From Pseudomonas asiatica (GTDB taxonomy: Bacteria > Pseudomonadota > Gammaproteobacteria > Pseudomonadales > Pseudomonadaceae): a stretch of DNA of 64,000 nucleotides. Positions 38,453 to 47,253 of the stretch are shown one piece after another (positions within the stretch are counted from its first letter, which is position 1; each line of letters begins with the position of its first letter). The stretch is taken from positions 3,538,001-3,602,000 of the forward strand of contig NZ_CP157874.1 of NCBI RefSeq assembly GCF_040214835.1. The letters run 5' to 3'. The notes beneath the pieces are model-generated. The model was not told where the DNA came from and made no database searches. It saw only the letters and a program-made list of their open reading frames with translations. The translations under genes were made by a program, and so were the position numbers.

Positions 38453-39351
38453 TGAGTTTCGAAATCTTTCGGCAAACGGTCCAGGACTGGGCCACTGCCG
38501 GCTACCTGCCCGAGGCGCTGGCCTACGGCTTCGTGGTCAACGCTCTGCTGGCCGGTTTGATGATCGGCCCGGTGCTGGGCGGCCTGGGCACCCTGGTGGT
38601 GGTCAAGCGCTTTGCCTTCTTCTCCGAGGCGGTCGGCCATGCCGCGCTGACCGGCGTGGCCATCGGCATCCTGCTGGGCGAGCCCTACACCGGCCCCTAC
38701 GGCAGCCTGTTCGGCTACTGCCTGCTGTTCGGCATCTTGCTCAACTTCCTGCGCAACCGCACCGGGCTGTCGCCGGACACGCTGATCGGCGTGTTCCTGT
38801 CGGTGTCGCTGGCGCTGGGCGCCAGCCTGCTGCTGATGCTGGCGGGCAAGATCAATGTGCACATCCTCGAGAACGTGCTGTTCGGCTCGGTGCTGACCGT
38901 CAGCGGCCAGGACCTGGTGGTGCTGGGCATCGTCGCGGTGCTGGTGCTGGCATTGGCCGTGCCGCTGTACAACCGCATCATGCTGGCCAGTTTCAACCCA
39001 CAGCTGGCGGCCGTGCGCGGGGTGGCGGTGAAATCCCTGGACTACCTGTTCGTGGTGCTGGTGACCCTGGTCACCGTGGCCTCGGTGAAGGTGATCGGGG
39101 CGATCCTGGTCGGGGCGCTGCTGGTGATTCCCGCTGCCGCCGCACGCCTGGTCAGCCAGTCGCTGAAGGGCTTTTTCTTCCTGTCGGTGCTGATCGCCAC
39201 GCTGAGCACGTTGCTCGGCATCCTGCTGCCGATCGTTTTCGACCTGCCGGTGCCGTCCGGCGCCGCGATCATTCTGGTCGCAGGCATCTGCTTCGCCCTG
39301 GCGGCGCTGGCCCGCGCCCTCGTCCCCCGCCTGCAAGGAAACCCGGCATGA
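38452..39351 (+). CDS. fpvE: ABC transporter permease FpvE
   Basis: A 299-residue ABC-3 type metal permease with about eight or nine membrane helices. The family cytoplasmic loop SFNPQLAAVRGVAVKSLDYLF and the helix VKVIGAILVGALLVIPAAAARL are clear. It is the membrane channel for FpvCDEF. It shares one base with fpvD (TGATG) and overlaps fpvF by ATGA. Confidence 0.93.
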   Translation: MSFEIFRQTVQDWATAGYLPEALAYGFVVNALLAGLMIGPVLGGLGTLVVVKRFAFFSEAVGHAALTGVAIGILLGEPYTGPYGSLFGYCLLFGILLNFLRNRTGLSPDTLIGVFLSVSLALGASLLLMLAGKINVHILENVLFGSVLTVSGQDLVVLGIVAVLVLALAVPLYNRIMLASFNPQLAAVRGVAVKSLDYLFVVLVTLVTVASVKVIGAILVGALLVIPAAAARLVSQSLKGFFFLSVLIATLSTLLGILLPIVFDLPVPSGAAIILVAGICFALAALARALVPRLQGNPA

Positions 39352-40211
39352 ACCTGAAACGCCTGACCCTGGCGCTGGCCCTGGCCGGCCTGCCGTCGCT
39401 GTCCTTCGCCACGCAAGTACTGACCACCCTGCCCGTCACCCACAGCCTGGCCAGTGCCCTGCTCGACGGCACCACGGTGCAGCTCACGCGTGCAGCCCCC
39501 GCCAACCTGCCTGCCAGCCGCCAACCTTCCTATTTCAGCGGGCGCGGTGGCGCCAGCCTGCACAAGGCCGCACAGCAGGCCGACGCGGTGATCGGCGTGC
39601 GCTCGATCTGGCGTGACGACCCGCTGTATCCGATGGCCCGGCGCAGCAATATCCGGATCGTCGAGATCGACGCCGCACGGCCGGTGGATGGCGCACTGCC
39701 GGGTATTGCGATGAGCGGCGACGAGGCCTATGGCGCCTACCCCTGGCTCAACCCGACCAACTTCGGGCGCATGGCCGACGTGGTAGCCAATGACCTGGAG
39801 CGGTTGGCGCCGGGCGACAAGGCGAAGATCCAGGGCAACCTGGCCGGGCTCAAACGCCAGTTGCTGGAGCTCTCGGCCAACAGCCAGACACGCTTGGCCA
39901 AGGTCGACAACCTGACGGTGCTGAGCCTGTCGGAGCGGCTGAGTTATCTGGCCAGCGGGTTGAACCTGGACGTGGTCGAGCAGCCGCTGCCGGCCGAGTG
40001 GGATGCCGCTGCGCTGAAGGCGCTGGAGGACAACCTGAAGGCGCAGGATGTGGCGCTGGTGCTGGACCATCGGCAGCCGGAGGCAGCGGTGGCCGAGGTG
40101 ATCAAGGCGTCCGGGGCGAAGCTGGTGGTGGTGGAAAGTGACCCTGAGGATGCGTTTGCGGGGTTGAAGGCCAGTGTGGATCAGGTGGTTGGAGCACTGG
40201 GCGAAAGCTGA
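39348..40211 (+). CDS. fpvF: Metal-ABC-type periplasmic binding protein FpvF
   Basis: A 287-residue second solute-binding protein of the ZnuA-like family with a signal peptide (cut near FA-TQV). Ligand-region sequences such as LPVTHSLASALLDG and AYPWLNPTNFGRMADVV differ from FpvC, as in P. aeruginosa where FpvC and FpvF are distinct and both bind ferri-pyoverdine complexes. It ends the operon; a REP pair follows. Confidence 0.9.
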   Translation: MNLKRLTLALALAGLPSLSFATQVLTTLPVTHSLASALLDGTTVQLTRAAPANLPASRQPSYFSGRGGASLHKAAQQADAVIGVRSIWRDDPLYPMARRSNIRIVEIDAARPVDGALPGIAMSGDEAYGAYPWLNPTNFGRMADVVANDLERLAPGDKAKIQGNLAGLKRQLLELSANSQTRLAKVDNLTVLSLSERLSYLASGLNLDVVEQPLPAEWDAAALKALEDNLKAQDVALVLDHRQPEAAVAEVIKASGAKLVVVESDPEDAFAGLKASVDQVVGALGES

Positions 40212-40245
40212 TGTTCTCCTCGCAGTCCCACAGGCCTGCACGGTC

Positions 40246-40363
40246 CCTGTGTAGGAGCGGCCTTGTGTCGCGATGGGCTGCGCAGCAGCCCCAAGGGTTC
40301 AGCGGTGATGCACAATCTTGGGGCTGCTGCGCAGCCCATCGCGACACAAGGCCGCTCCTACAG
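40246..40363. repeat. Inverted REP pair ('gtgtcgcgatgggctg' type)
   Basis: Two facing REP copies lie between the convergent fpvF and DUF1615 genes. Confidence 0.85.
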
Positions 40364-40388
40364 ACCGCGCTCGACAGCCAGGCCACCA

Positions 40389-41471
40389 TTAACGCTTCAT
40401 GCACCGCTGATAACGCTCATCAACCCGCCCGGCAAACCACGCCGTGGTCAGCTTGCGGGTGATCTTCGGGCTTTTCAGCTGAATCCCCGGCAGCACCGCC
40501 CGTGGCATCGGCTTGCCGGCTGCGGCATCTGCCAGGGCAAACACCCCGCTGTACAGCTCGCTGTCCTCGAAGGCCAAGCTATCGCCCTCCTCCAGCTGGC
40601 TGCGGATCTGCGGGTTGCGCAGGCCCAGCTTCCCTCCCAGTTTGCGCGCCGCCTTTTCCGTGGTCCCGGGCATGATCGAGCCCGGCGCCACCAAGTCGCC
40701 GTCCAGCGCCAGCGTCACCCCCGTCGCCTTGCTCAGTGCCGCCTGAAATGCCGCATTGCGGCTGGCGTACCAGCCTGCGTTGAAATCGGCAAAGCGGTAC
40801 AGCTGGCGATCGTAGTTTGCCGAATAGCCCAGCAAGTGGGCGATACCGAAATACATGCCGCCGCGCCGGGTGAACACTTCCTGGCGAATGCTGCCGTCGT
40901 GGCTGTAGGGGTAATCCCGCGCATGCTTTTCGGCAAAGTCGATGCTGACCTGCATCGGCCCACCGGTATGCACCGGGTTCAGCCCGCCCAGCAAGGTCTT
41001 GCCCAGCGGCACGCGAGCGATGACTTCGTCATACAGTTCGCTCAACTGCTTCTCGCTGCGCACCGCCTGCAAACGTTGCTGGTAGCTCTTGCCATTACCC
41101 GACGGCGTCTTCAGTGCACCATCGACCAGCAGCTTGGGGATATGCAGGCGCGCGGCGCGGCGGTCGATTTCCTCCCGGGCGATACGCCCCAGGTTGGGCA
41201 CCTGCGGGTCGGCATTGAAGGTCGATTCCTGTTCGGTCACCGCCAGCACCGCACACAGGTTGCTCTTGCTGGGGGCAATACGCTGGGCCTCGAACGCCAC
41301 CTGAATGTCCCGGGCCCAGCCCTCGCGGTCCTTGGCCTGGGCAGGTAACAGCCGCAGCAGTTGGGCGCGGACCTTGGCCGGGTCCGCCTCGGGTGCTTCC
41401 TCACGGCGCCCGGCGCAGCCTTGCAGCAGCGCCAGGGCCATCAACCCGGCAGCCAGTAACCGGCCGTTCAG
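40389..41471 (-). CDS. DUF1615 family lipoprotein (CTG start proposed)
   Basis: The protein matches DUF1615 (PF07759), a family of outer-membrane-type lipoproteins of unknown role in pseudomonads. A lipobox (ALLQGC) puts the lipid-bearing Cys near the start. With the first ATG (41441) only eight residues precede the Cys, too few for a signal peptide. The in-frame CTG at 41471 gives a good lipoprotein signal of 18 residues and overlaps the upstream stop as CTGA. I therefore propose CTG, giving 360 residues. It likely forms one unit with the hydrolase gene upstream. Confidence 0.8.
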   Translation of the reverse strand: MNGRLLAAGLMALALLQGCAGRREEAPEADPAKVRAQLLRLLPAQAKDREGWARDIQVAFEAQRIAPSKSNLCAVLAVTEQESTFNADPQVPNLGRIAREEIDRRAARLHIPKLLVDGALKTPSGNGKSYQQRLQAVRSEKQLSELYDEVIARVPLGKTLLGGLNPVHTGGPMQVSIDFAEKHARDYPYSHDGSIRQEVFTRRGGMYFGIAHLLGYSANYDRQLYRFADFNAGWYASRNAAFQAALSKATGVTLALDGDLVAPGSIMPGTTEKAARKLGGKLGLRNPQIRSQLEEGDSLAFEDSELYSGVFALADAAAGKPMPRAVLPGIQLKSPKITRKLTTAWFAGRVDERYQRCMKR

Positions 41472-42019
41472 GGCTGTTCACCGACCAGGTAGGTCTTGCT
41501 GATGTGCCGGAACAGCGGGTGGCCGGCACTGCCCATAAGCTCGAACAAAACCATTTCGCGGGTCACCACCTGCGCCCCCGCAGCCCGCATGCGCGCCAGC
41601 CCTGCGGCCTTGCTCGCCGGGGTACGGCTGTCGCAGGCATCCTCGACCACGAAAACCTGCTTGCCCAGCGCCAGCAGGCCGAGCACGGTCTGCAGCACAC
41701 ACACGTGGGTTTCCATGCCACAGACAATCACTTGCTCGCGCGCCATCAAACTCGCTGGCAGGCACTCGGCGGCCACGCAGGAAAAATGGCTTTTCTCCAC
41801 CACCTCGGCGGCCGGCGCTGCGGCCAGCAGTTCGGCCAGGGTATGGCCCAGGCCCTTGGGGTACTGCTCGGAAATCACCGTCGGCAGTTCCAGCTCGTTC
41901 GTCGCCGCCAGCAACCAGCGGGCCCGCGCGCGGGTGCCTTCAGGGTCGCTCATGGCGCCGATGAGTTTTTCCTGGATGTCGACGACCAGCAGCGTGGCCT
42001 TGTGGGGATCGATCAGCAT
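41468..42019 (-). CDS. Isochorismatase-family cysteine hydrolase
   Basis: A 183-residue isochorismatase-fold hydrolase with the catalytic triad Asp14 (LLVVDIQEKL), Lys76 (VVEKSHFSC) and Cys107 (GMETHVCVLQT). It is closest in look to YcaC-like hydrolases, which act on amides or have unknown substrates. It is not an isochorismate-dedicated enzyme by context. ATG 42019 opens the conserved strand. It lies 57 bases after the thioesterase gene and 3' overlaps the DUF1615 gene. Confidence 0.88.
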   Translation of the reverse strand: MLIDPHKATLLVVDIQEKLIGAMSDPEGTRARARWLLAATNELELPTVISEQYPKGLGHTLAELLAAAPAAEVVEKSHFSCVAAECLPASLMAREQVIVCGMETHVCVLQTVLGLLALGKQVFVVEDACDSRTPASKAAGLARMRAAGAQVVTREMVLFELMGSAGHPLFRHISKTYLVGEQP

Positions 42020-42076
42020 TGTCTGCCTCTTGCCTGGGAAAAGGCCTAGCCTCCCCCAGGCAAGCGGTGACGTCAA

Positions 42077-42796
42077 TCAGGCGGACAGCCGAAGCGGTTC
42101 CAGCGACGCGGTCAGCGCAGCGAGCACCCGGTCCTCATGCTCATGGATGAAGAAGTGGCCGCCAGGGAACATCTGCAGCGAGAACGCCCCGTGGGTTTCC
42201 TTGCGCCAGGCCTGCAACTGCTCGTCACTGGCGCGGTCCTGCATGCCGCCCAACACGTGCAGCGGGCACTGCAAGGCCGGCCGCTGGCGGTAGGCGTAGG
42301 TACCACACAGCAGGAAGTCCGCGCGCAGGGTGGGCAAGGTCAGGCTCATCAGCTCGGCGTTGGCCAGCACTTCCTCGGGCGTGCCCTGAAGCTCGCGCAA
42401 CTCGCCGATCAACTCGGCGTCGCTTTTCGGCTCGCGCCAGTTCTTGCCGTCGTAGTCCTCGCGGCGGGTCGGCGCTGCGGTACCGCAGGCGAACAGGGCC
42501 AGTGGCGCCGGGCAGCCCAGCGCCTGCAACTCATGGGCAAGTTCAAATGCCAGCAAGGCGCCCAGGCTATGGCCGAGCAGCGCGTAGGGGGTGCTGGCCG
42601 CCAGGCGCTGTTCGGCGGCCAGTTGCCGGGCCAGGGCCTGCATGTTGGTGTGCAGTGGCTCGGCCATGCGCGCACCACGCCCGGGCAGTTCCACCGGGCG
42701 TACCTGCAGCCACGTCGGCAGCTTGCGCCGCCAGCGGCTGTAGACCATGGCGCTGGCCCCGGAATACGGCAGGCACAGCAGGTTCATTGCAGTCAC
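42077..42796 (-). CDS. Type II thioesterase (siderophore NRPS editing)
   Basis: The 239-residue protein is a GrsT-type alpha/beta-hydrolase thioesterase: nucleophile Ser77 in [10 protein letters not shown], and His in [13 protein letters not shown] near 215. Such enzymes clear misloaded carrier domains of nonribosomal peptide synthetases. It stands next to an MbtH gene and the fpv operon, the same order as PA2411-PA2412 in P. aeruginosa, so it is a pyoverdine factor. GTG 42796 overlaps the mbtH stop as GTGA; ATG 42787 is the alternative start. Confidence 0.9.
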   Translation of the reverse strand: MTAMNLLCLPYSGASAMVYSRWRRKLPTWLQVRPVELPGRGARMAEPLHTNMQALARQLAAEQRLAASTPYALLGHSLGALLAFELAHELQALGCPAPLALFACGTAAPTRREDYDGKNWREPKSDAELIGELRELQGTPEEVLANAELMSLTLPTLRADFLLCGTYAYRQRPALQCPLHVLGGMQDRASDEQLQAWRKETHGAFSLQMFPGGHFFIHEHEDRVLAALTASLEPLRLSA

Positions 42797-43014
42797 TGGG
42801 CGGCGGCTTCGGCCATTTTCTGGCGCAGGCTCAGAGGGCGCATGTCGGTCCAGACTTCATCGATATAGGCCAGGCATTCCTTCTTCAGGCCGCTCTTGCC
42901 TACGGCACGCCAGCCGTTGGGGATGGCTTTGTAGTCGGGCCAGATCGAGTATTGCTCTTCGTGGTTGACCACTACCTGGAACTGGATATCGTCGCGGTCG
43001 AAAACGGAAGTCAT
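42793..43014 (-). CDS. MbtH-like NRPS chaperone
   Basis: A 73-residue MbtH protein. The family marks are present: [24 protein letters not shown] (about residues 11-34) and the Trp-x-D-MRP motif ([11 protein letters not shown] near residue 56). It binds and activates adenylation domains of pyoverdine synthetases. AGGAGA lies 7 bases before the ATG. A PvdS-like promoter is found about 80 bases upstream. Confidence 0.95.
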   Translation of the reverse strand: MTSVFDRDDIQFQVVVNHEEQYSIWPDYKAIPNGWRAVGKSGLKKECLAYIDEVWTDMRPLSLRQKMAEAAAQ

Positions 43015-43075
43015 TGCCTGTCTCCTTGAGTGATGAATGCCGCTGCGCGCCTGGCGCAGGGGGGCTTTCAAGTAG

Positions 43076-43099
43076 ACGTAGCGTGCGGCGAAAAAATTA
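43076..43099 (-). promoter_or_regulatory. Likely PvdS-type promoter of mbtH-thioesterase
   Basis: On the minus strand TAATT (43099-43095) and CGT (43078-43076) are 16 bases apart, one mismatch from TAAAT-N16-CGT. It fits iron-starvation control with pvdA. Confidence 0.6.
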
Positions 43100-43115
43100 G
43101 TGGGGCTGACGCGGT

Positions 43116-43252
43116 CCTTGTAGGAGCGGCCTTGTGTCGCGATCGGGCGCGCAGCGGCCGTAATCCAGGCGACCCAGACCTGCCAGGAAGACCGGGGTTG
43201 CAGGCTTTGCGGCCGCTGCGCGCCCGATCGCGACACAAGGCCGCTCCTACAA
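43116..43252. repeat. Inverted REP pair
   Basis: Two facing 'taggagcggccttgtgtcgcgatcgggcg' REP copies. A single further REP-like element (ggcaagccggctcccaca) lies at 43720-43743. Confidence 0.8.
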
Positions 43253-43272
43253 AGACCGCGCCGCGCAGGTCT

Positions 43273-43674
43273 TCAGGTATCCCGCAACAGGTCGTGGGTA
43301 TCGAGCAAGCGGAAGGCCACCTGCGGGTTGCGCTCCAGCCCACGGCGGATCGCCGCCGGGATCGACTGCCGGGTCTTGCGGCACAGCCCGGGCTGGTCGT
43401 CCAGTTCGATGACAATCCCGCGCATGGTCCGTACTTCATTGAAGCCAGGGGCGATATGCACGCGGATGCCCAGGTTTTCGTACATCCGTTGCTGCAGGCG
43501 TTGCAGGTCTTCCAGGTCCTTGAGGTTTTCCAGGCGGTCGAGCAGGCGCTTTTCTTCCTGGCGGGTCAGCAGGAGGATGCGCTGGGCTGTCTGCGGGTGG
43601 TCGGCCAGGTGTTCGCGGCCACAAATGCAGGCGCCAGGTGGGCAGGGTTGGCGCAGGGATGGAGAACTGGTCAT
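43273..43674 (-). CDS. Conserved hypothetical protein with Cys-rich start, 133 aa
   Basis: The 133-residue protein starts with a Cys-rich segment (PCPPGACICGREHL, residues 10-23) that could bind metal. A helical, charged middle (RQEEKRLLDRLENLKDLEDLQRLQQRM) and a C-terminal part with IVIELDDQPGLCRKTRQSIPAAIRRGLERNP follow. I do not recognise the family. A possible ribosome site is weak. It stands alone between REP elements. Confidence 0.6.
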   Translation of the reverse strand: MTSSPSLRQPCPPGACICGREHLADHPQTAQRILLLTRQEEKRLLDRLENLKDLEDLQRLQQRMYENLGIRVHIAPGFNEVRTMRGIVIELDDQPGLCRKTRQSIPAAIRRGLERNPQVAFRLLDTHDLLRDT

Positions 43675-43937
43675 GGGGCAAGCATAGCCAGTTTTTGTGT
43701 CGCCTGTGCGGGCCCTATTGCCGGCAAGCCGGCTCCCACAGGAGCCACGATGGCGTTAAAAAACTTTCCTGTCAGGATAAAAAATTTCACAAACCTCTAG
43801 ACCGCCACCCCTGACTTCGCCTATAAATCGCCAAAAGGAAATTTATATTCCTACCAAGAAACATAACTTCGCCTGTCGCGAAGCCTCTTTTGCCCTTGTG
43901 CCCGACCTGCCCCACTCCATCACGAGGCCTATCCGAC

Positions 43938-44804
43938 ATGCATCCCGCTCCCGATCATTTCATCCTGCGCGTCAGCTGCCCGGCCGTGTCCGGCATCGTC
44001 GCCGCGGTGACCACCTACCTGGCCGAGCACGGTTGCTACATCAGCGAGATGGCGCAGTTCGACGACGAGGACAACGGGCGCTTCTTCATGCGCGCGGTGT
44101 TCCGCTACAACACCGGTGTCACGGGTGACACACCGCAGCTGGAAGCCGGCTTTGCCGATGTCGCCCAGCGCTTCGACATGCAGTGGAGCCTGCACAGCAG
44201 TGCCCGACCGATGCGCGTGCTGCTGATGGTGAGCAAGTTCGACCACTGTCTGTCCGACCTGCTGTACCGCCATGCCAAGGGCGAGCTGGACATGCAGATC
44301 ACCGCCGTGGTCTCCAATCACCTGGACCTGCGCCCGATGGCCGAGCGCCAAGGCATCCGTTTCGTCTACCTGCCGGTCAGCAAGGACACCAAGGCCGAAC
44401 AGGAAGCCGCGCTGCTGCGCATCGTCGTGGACACCGGCACCGAACTGGTGGTGCTGGCGCGCTACATGCAGATCCTCTCCGACGACCTGTGCCGCCAGCT
44501 GTCGGGCCGGGCGATCAACATCCACCATTCGTTCCTGCCTGGTTTCAAAGGCGCCAAGCCCTACCACCAGGCCTACCAGCGCGGGGTGAAGCTGATCGGC
44601 GCCACCGCCCACTACGTCACCAGCGACCTCGACGAAGGCCCGATCATCGAGCAGGAAGTGCAGCGCGTGGACCATGCCTACGCACCGGATGACCTGGTGG
44701 CCATCGGCCGCGACACCGAGACCATCGCCCTGTCCCGCGCCGTGAAATACCACCTTGAGCACCGGGTGTTCCTGAACCACGACCGCACGGTGATCTTCAA
44801 ATGA
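43938..44804 (+). CDS. purU: Formyltetrahydrofolate deformylase
   Basis: A 288-residue PurU: N-terminal ACT domain (about 8-85) and C-terminal formyltransferase-like domain, with the catalytic signature [17 protein letters not shown] (about 192-208) and Asp in [11 protein letters not shown]. It hydrolyses 10-formyl-THF to THF and formate. ATG 43938 opens the ACT domain. It overlaps folD by ATGA and is followed by a sarcosine-oxidase-like set, so it drains one-carbon units made by demethylation. Confidence 0.95.
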   Translation: MHPAPDHFILRVSCPAVSGIVAAVTTYLAEHGCYISEMAQFDDEDNGRFFMRAVFRYNTGVTGDTPQLEAGFADVAQRFDMQWSLHSSARPMRVLLMVSKFDHCLSDLLYRHAKGELDMQITAVVSNHLDLRPMAERQGIRFVYLPVSKDTKAEQEAALLRIVVDTGTELVVLARYMQILSDDLCRQLSGRAINIHHSFLPGFKGAKPYHQAYQRGVKLIGATAHYVTSDLDEGPIIEQEVQRVDHAYAPDDLVAIGRDTETIALSRAVKYHLEHRVFLNHDRTVIFK

Positions 44805-45712
44805 ACGCCATTCCCGGTATCAAGCTGATCGACGGCAAGGCCACCGCGGCGCGGGTGCTGGCCGAGGTACGCGAGCGGGTGCAGGAACTGCGCCAGGGCG
44901 GCGTGCAGCCGGGCCTGGCGGTGGTGCTGGTGGGTGCCGACGCTGCCAGCCAGGTGTATGTGCGCAACAAGGTGCTGCGTGCTGAAGAGGTGGGCATCCA
45001 CTCGCTGGAGCATCGCCTGCCCGCCGACACCAGCCAGGCCGAGCTGCTGGCCCTGATCGAGCGCCTCAACCGCGCCCCCGAGGTCAACGGCATCCTCGTG
45101 CAACTGCCGTTGCCGGCCCATATCGACGAACACCGCATTCTCCAGGCGATCAGCCCACTGAAGGATGTGGACGGTTTCCACAGCGAGAACGTCGGCGGCC
45201 TGGCCCAGGGCCGCGATGTGCTCACCCCGTGCACGCCCAGCGGCTGCATGCGCCTGCTGCGCGATGCCTGTGGCGAGCTGCGCGGCAAGCATGCGGTGGT
45301 GGTCGGCCGCTCGAACATCGTCGGCAAGCCCATGGCCGCCCTGCTGCTGCAGGCCGACTGCACGGTGACCGTGGTGCACTCGCGCAGCCGCGACCTGCCG
45401 GCGTTGTGCCGCCAGGCCGACATCCTGGTGGCCGCAGTGGGCAAGCCGCGGCTGATCGGTGCCGACTGGCTCAAGCCCGGCGCGGTGGTGATCGATGTCG
45501 GTATCAACCGCATCGACGAAGGCGGCCACAGCCGCCTGGTCGGCGATGTCGACTTCACCGCCGCCCTGCCCCAGGTGGCCGGCATCACCCCGGTGCCCGG
45601 CGGGGTCGGCCCGATGACCATCGCCTACCTGATGAAAAACACCCTGCTCGCCCTCGACCTGCAACAACAGGCCGCCCACCAGGAGCGCACCCCATGCCTT
45701 TCGCCCTGCTGA
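44801..45712 (+). CDS. folD: Methylene-THF dehydrogenase/cyclohydrolase
   Basis: A 303-residue bifunctional FolD, which converts 5,10-methylene-THF to 10-formyl-THF with NADP. The substrate motif ([16 protein letters not shown]) and the Rossmann loop ([17 protein letters not shown]) are present. This is probably a second, pathway-specific copy, because it sits between purU and sox-like genes. It overlaps the next gene by 19 bases. Confidence 0.94.
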   Translation: MNAIPGIKLIDGKATAARVLAEVRERVQELRQGGVQPGLAVVLVGADAASQVYVRNKVLRAEEVGIHSLEHRLPADTSQAELLALIERLNRAPEVNGILVQLPLPAHIDEHRILQAISPLKDVDGFHSENVGGLAQGRDVLTPCTPSGCMRLLRDACGELRGKHAVVVGRSNIVGKPMAALLLQADCTVTVVHSRSRDLPALCRQADILVAAVGKPRLIGADWLKPGAVVIDVGINRIDEGGHSRLVGDVDFTAALPQVAGITPVPGGVGPMTIAYLMKNTLLALDLQQQAAHQERTPCLSPC

Positions 45713-46935
45713 AATACGGCCTGAGCGCCGACTACCCGGTGGAGGTCGACCTGCCACCACCGTGCGAACTCAAGCCACGCTATGACGTGGTGATCATCGG
45801 CGGCGGCGGCCACGGCGTGGCCATCGCCTACTACCTGGCCAAGTACCACGGCATCACCAATGTCGCCGTGCTGGAAAAGGCCTATCTCGGTGGCGGCAAC
45901 ACTGCACGCAACACTGCGGTGATCCGCTCCAACTACCTCACCAGTGAGGGTGTGCGCTTTTACGCAGAATCGGTGCGCATGTTCCAGAACCTGTCGAACG
46001 AGTTCGACTTCAACATCATGTATTCCGAGCGCGGCCAGCTCACCCTGGCGCATACCGACGCCACCGTGCGCGCCTTCCGCCAGCGCGCCGAGGTCAACAA
46101 GCACTTCGGTGGCCGCACGGAAATGATCGACCGCCAGCAGATCCGCGAACTGGTGCCCAGCCTGAACCTGGACCCGGGGCACCTGCCGGTGCTGGCTGGC
46201 CTGTGGCACATCGACGGCGCCACCGCGCGCCACGACGCAGTGGCCTGGGGCTACGCCAAGCAGGCGGCCAAGCGCGGCGTCGAGATCCACCAGCTGACCG
46301 AAGTGCAGGACCTGCTGATCCGCAACGGGCGCATCGAGGCGGTGAAGACCAACCGTGGCACCGTGCAGTGCGGTTGCGTGGTGCAGGCCGTGGCCGGGGC
46401 CAGTTCGCTGCTGATGGCCAAGGCCGGCATCCGTGCGCCGATCCATACCTACCCGCTCCAGGCCATGGTCACCCAGCCGTTCAAGCCGTTCCTCGATCCG
46501 CTGGTCAGCTCGTCGGCGCTGCACTGCTACGTGCAGCAGACCAGCCGTGGCGAGATCGTCTTTGGCGGCGGCTCCGACCCCTACCCGCTGTACAACACCC
46601 GCTCCACCCTCGACCTCAAGGAAAGCCTGCTGGCCCACGCCATCGAGATGTTTCCGTTCATGGCCAACGCCAAGCTGATGCGCCAATGGGCCGGGATCAC
46701 CGACATGACACCGGACTACAGCCCGATCATGGGCCTGTCGCCGGTGCACAACTATTACCTGGACGCCGGCTGGGGCACCTGGGGTTTCAAGGCCACGCCG
46801 ATCTGCGGCAAGACCATGGCCGAGCTGGTCGCCAGTGGCGGCAAGGTGCCGGAACTGATCGCACCCTTTGCCCTGGAGCGCTTCAGCCGCTTCCAGCAAG
46901 TCAACGAAATGGGCGCCACCGCGGCCAGCCACTAA
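45694..46935 (+). CDS. soxB: Sarcosine oxidase beta-subunit-like flavoprotein
   Basis: A 413-residue FAD flavoprotein of the SoxB/DadA group. The FAD loop is [19 protein letters not shown] (about 32-50). His180 in [14 protein letters not shown] corresponds to the His that carries covalent FMN in heterotetrameric sarcosine oxidase. It oxidises an N-methyl group of a secondary amine. It is shifted from the usual housekeeping sox operon in being headed by purU-folD, so its substrate may be a relative of sarcosine. ATG 45694 follows an AGGAG site. Confidence 0.9.
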   Translation: MPFALLKYGLSADYPVEVDLPPPCELKPRYDVVIIGGGGHGVAIAYYLAKYHGITNVAVLEKAYLGGGNTARNTAVIRSNYLTSEGVRFYAESVRMFQNLSNEFDFNIMYSERGQLTLAHTDATVRAFRQRAEVNKHFGGRTEMIDRQQIRELVPSLNLDPGHLPVLAGLWHIDGATARHDAVAWGYAKQAAKRGVEIHQLTEVQDLLIRNGRIEAVKTNRGTVQCGCVVQAVAGASSLLMAKAGIRAPIHTYPLQAMVTQPFKPFLDPLVSSSALHCYVQQTSRGEIVFGGGSDPYPLYNTRSTLDLKESLLAHAIEMFPFMANAKLMRQWAGITDMTPDYSPIMGLSPVHNYYLDAGWGTWGFKATPICGKTMAELVASGGKVPELIAPFALERFSRFQQVNEMGATAASH

Positions 46936-46947
46936 GGAGCGACGACG

Positions 46948-47253
46948 ATGAAGATCCTGACCTGCCCCTTGAACGGCCCGCGCAATATCAGCGAGTTCAC
47001 CTACGGCGGCGAATTCAGGCACATGCCCGACCCGGCCAGCTGCAGCGACGCCGAATGGGCCGACTATGTGTTCAACAGCGACAACCTGGCCGGGGTGGTG
47101 ACCGAGTGGTGGCTGCACAACGCCTCCAGCTACTGGTTCCTGGCCGAACGCCACACCGTGAGCGACCAGGTGCTGCGCACCTTCGACCCGAAAGAACTGT
47201 TCGACCGCCGCGTCGACTTCACCCCCGCCGCCACCCCGGAGATTGCCGGATGA
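46948..47253 (+). CDS. soxD: Sarcosine oxidase delta-subunit-like protein, zinc ligands lost
   Basis: A 101-residue SoxD-type protein. Characteristic parts are the GPRNISEFTYGGEF and DAEWADYVFNSDN segments and WWLHNASSYWFLAERHT. Known SoxD binds zinc through Cys6, Cys9, His59 and Cys63; here Cys6 remains, but position 9 is Asn and the position four after His57 is Ser (Ser61). So the zinc site is gone while the fold seems kept. It is 12 bases after soxB and overlaps soxA by ATGA. Confidence 0.88.
   Translation: MKILTCPLNGPRNISEFTYGGEFRHMPDPASCSDAEWADYVFNSDNLAGVVTEWWLHNASSYWFLAERHTVSDQVLRTFDPKELFDRRVDFTPAATPEIAG

Noticed and set aside
34178..40211. A zinc or manganese import system (ZnuABC/SitABC)
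   Set aside because: The ABC part alone would fit, but the fpvGHJK genes before it and pvdA and mbtH around it match the pyoverdine iron-release operon.
45625..47154. A 509-codon open frame opposite folD, soxB and soxD
   Set aside because: It is antisense to three well-supported genes and has no recognised domain.
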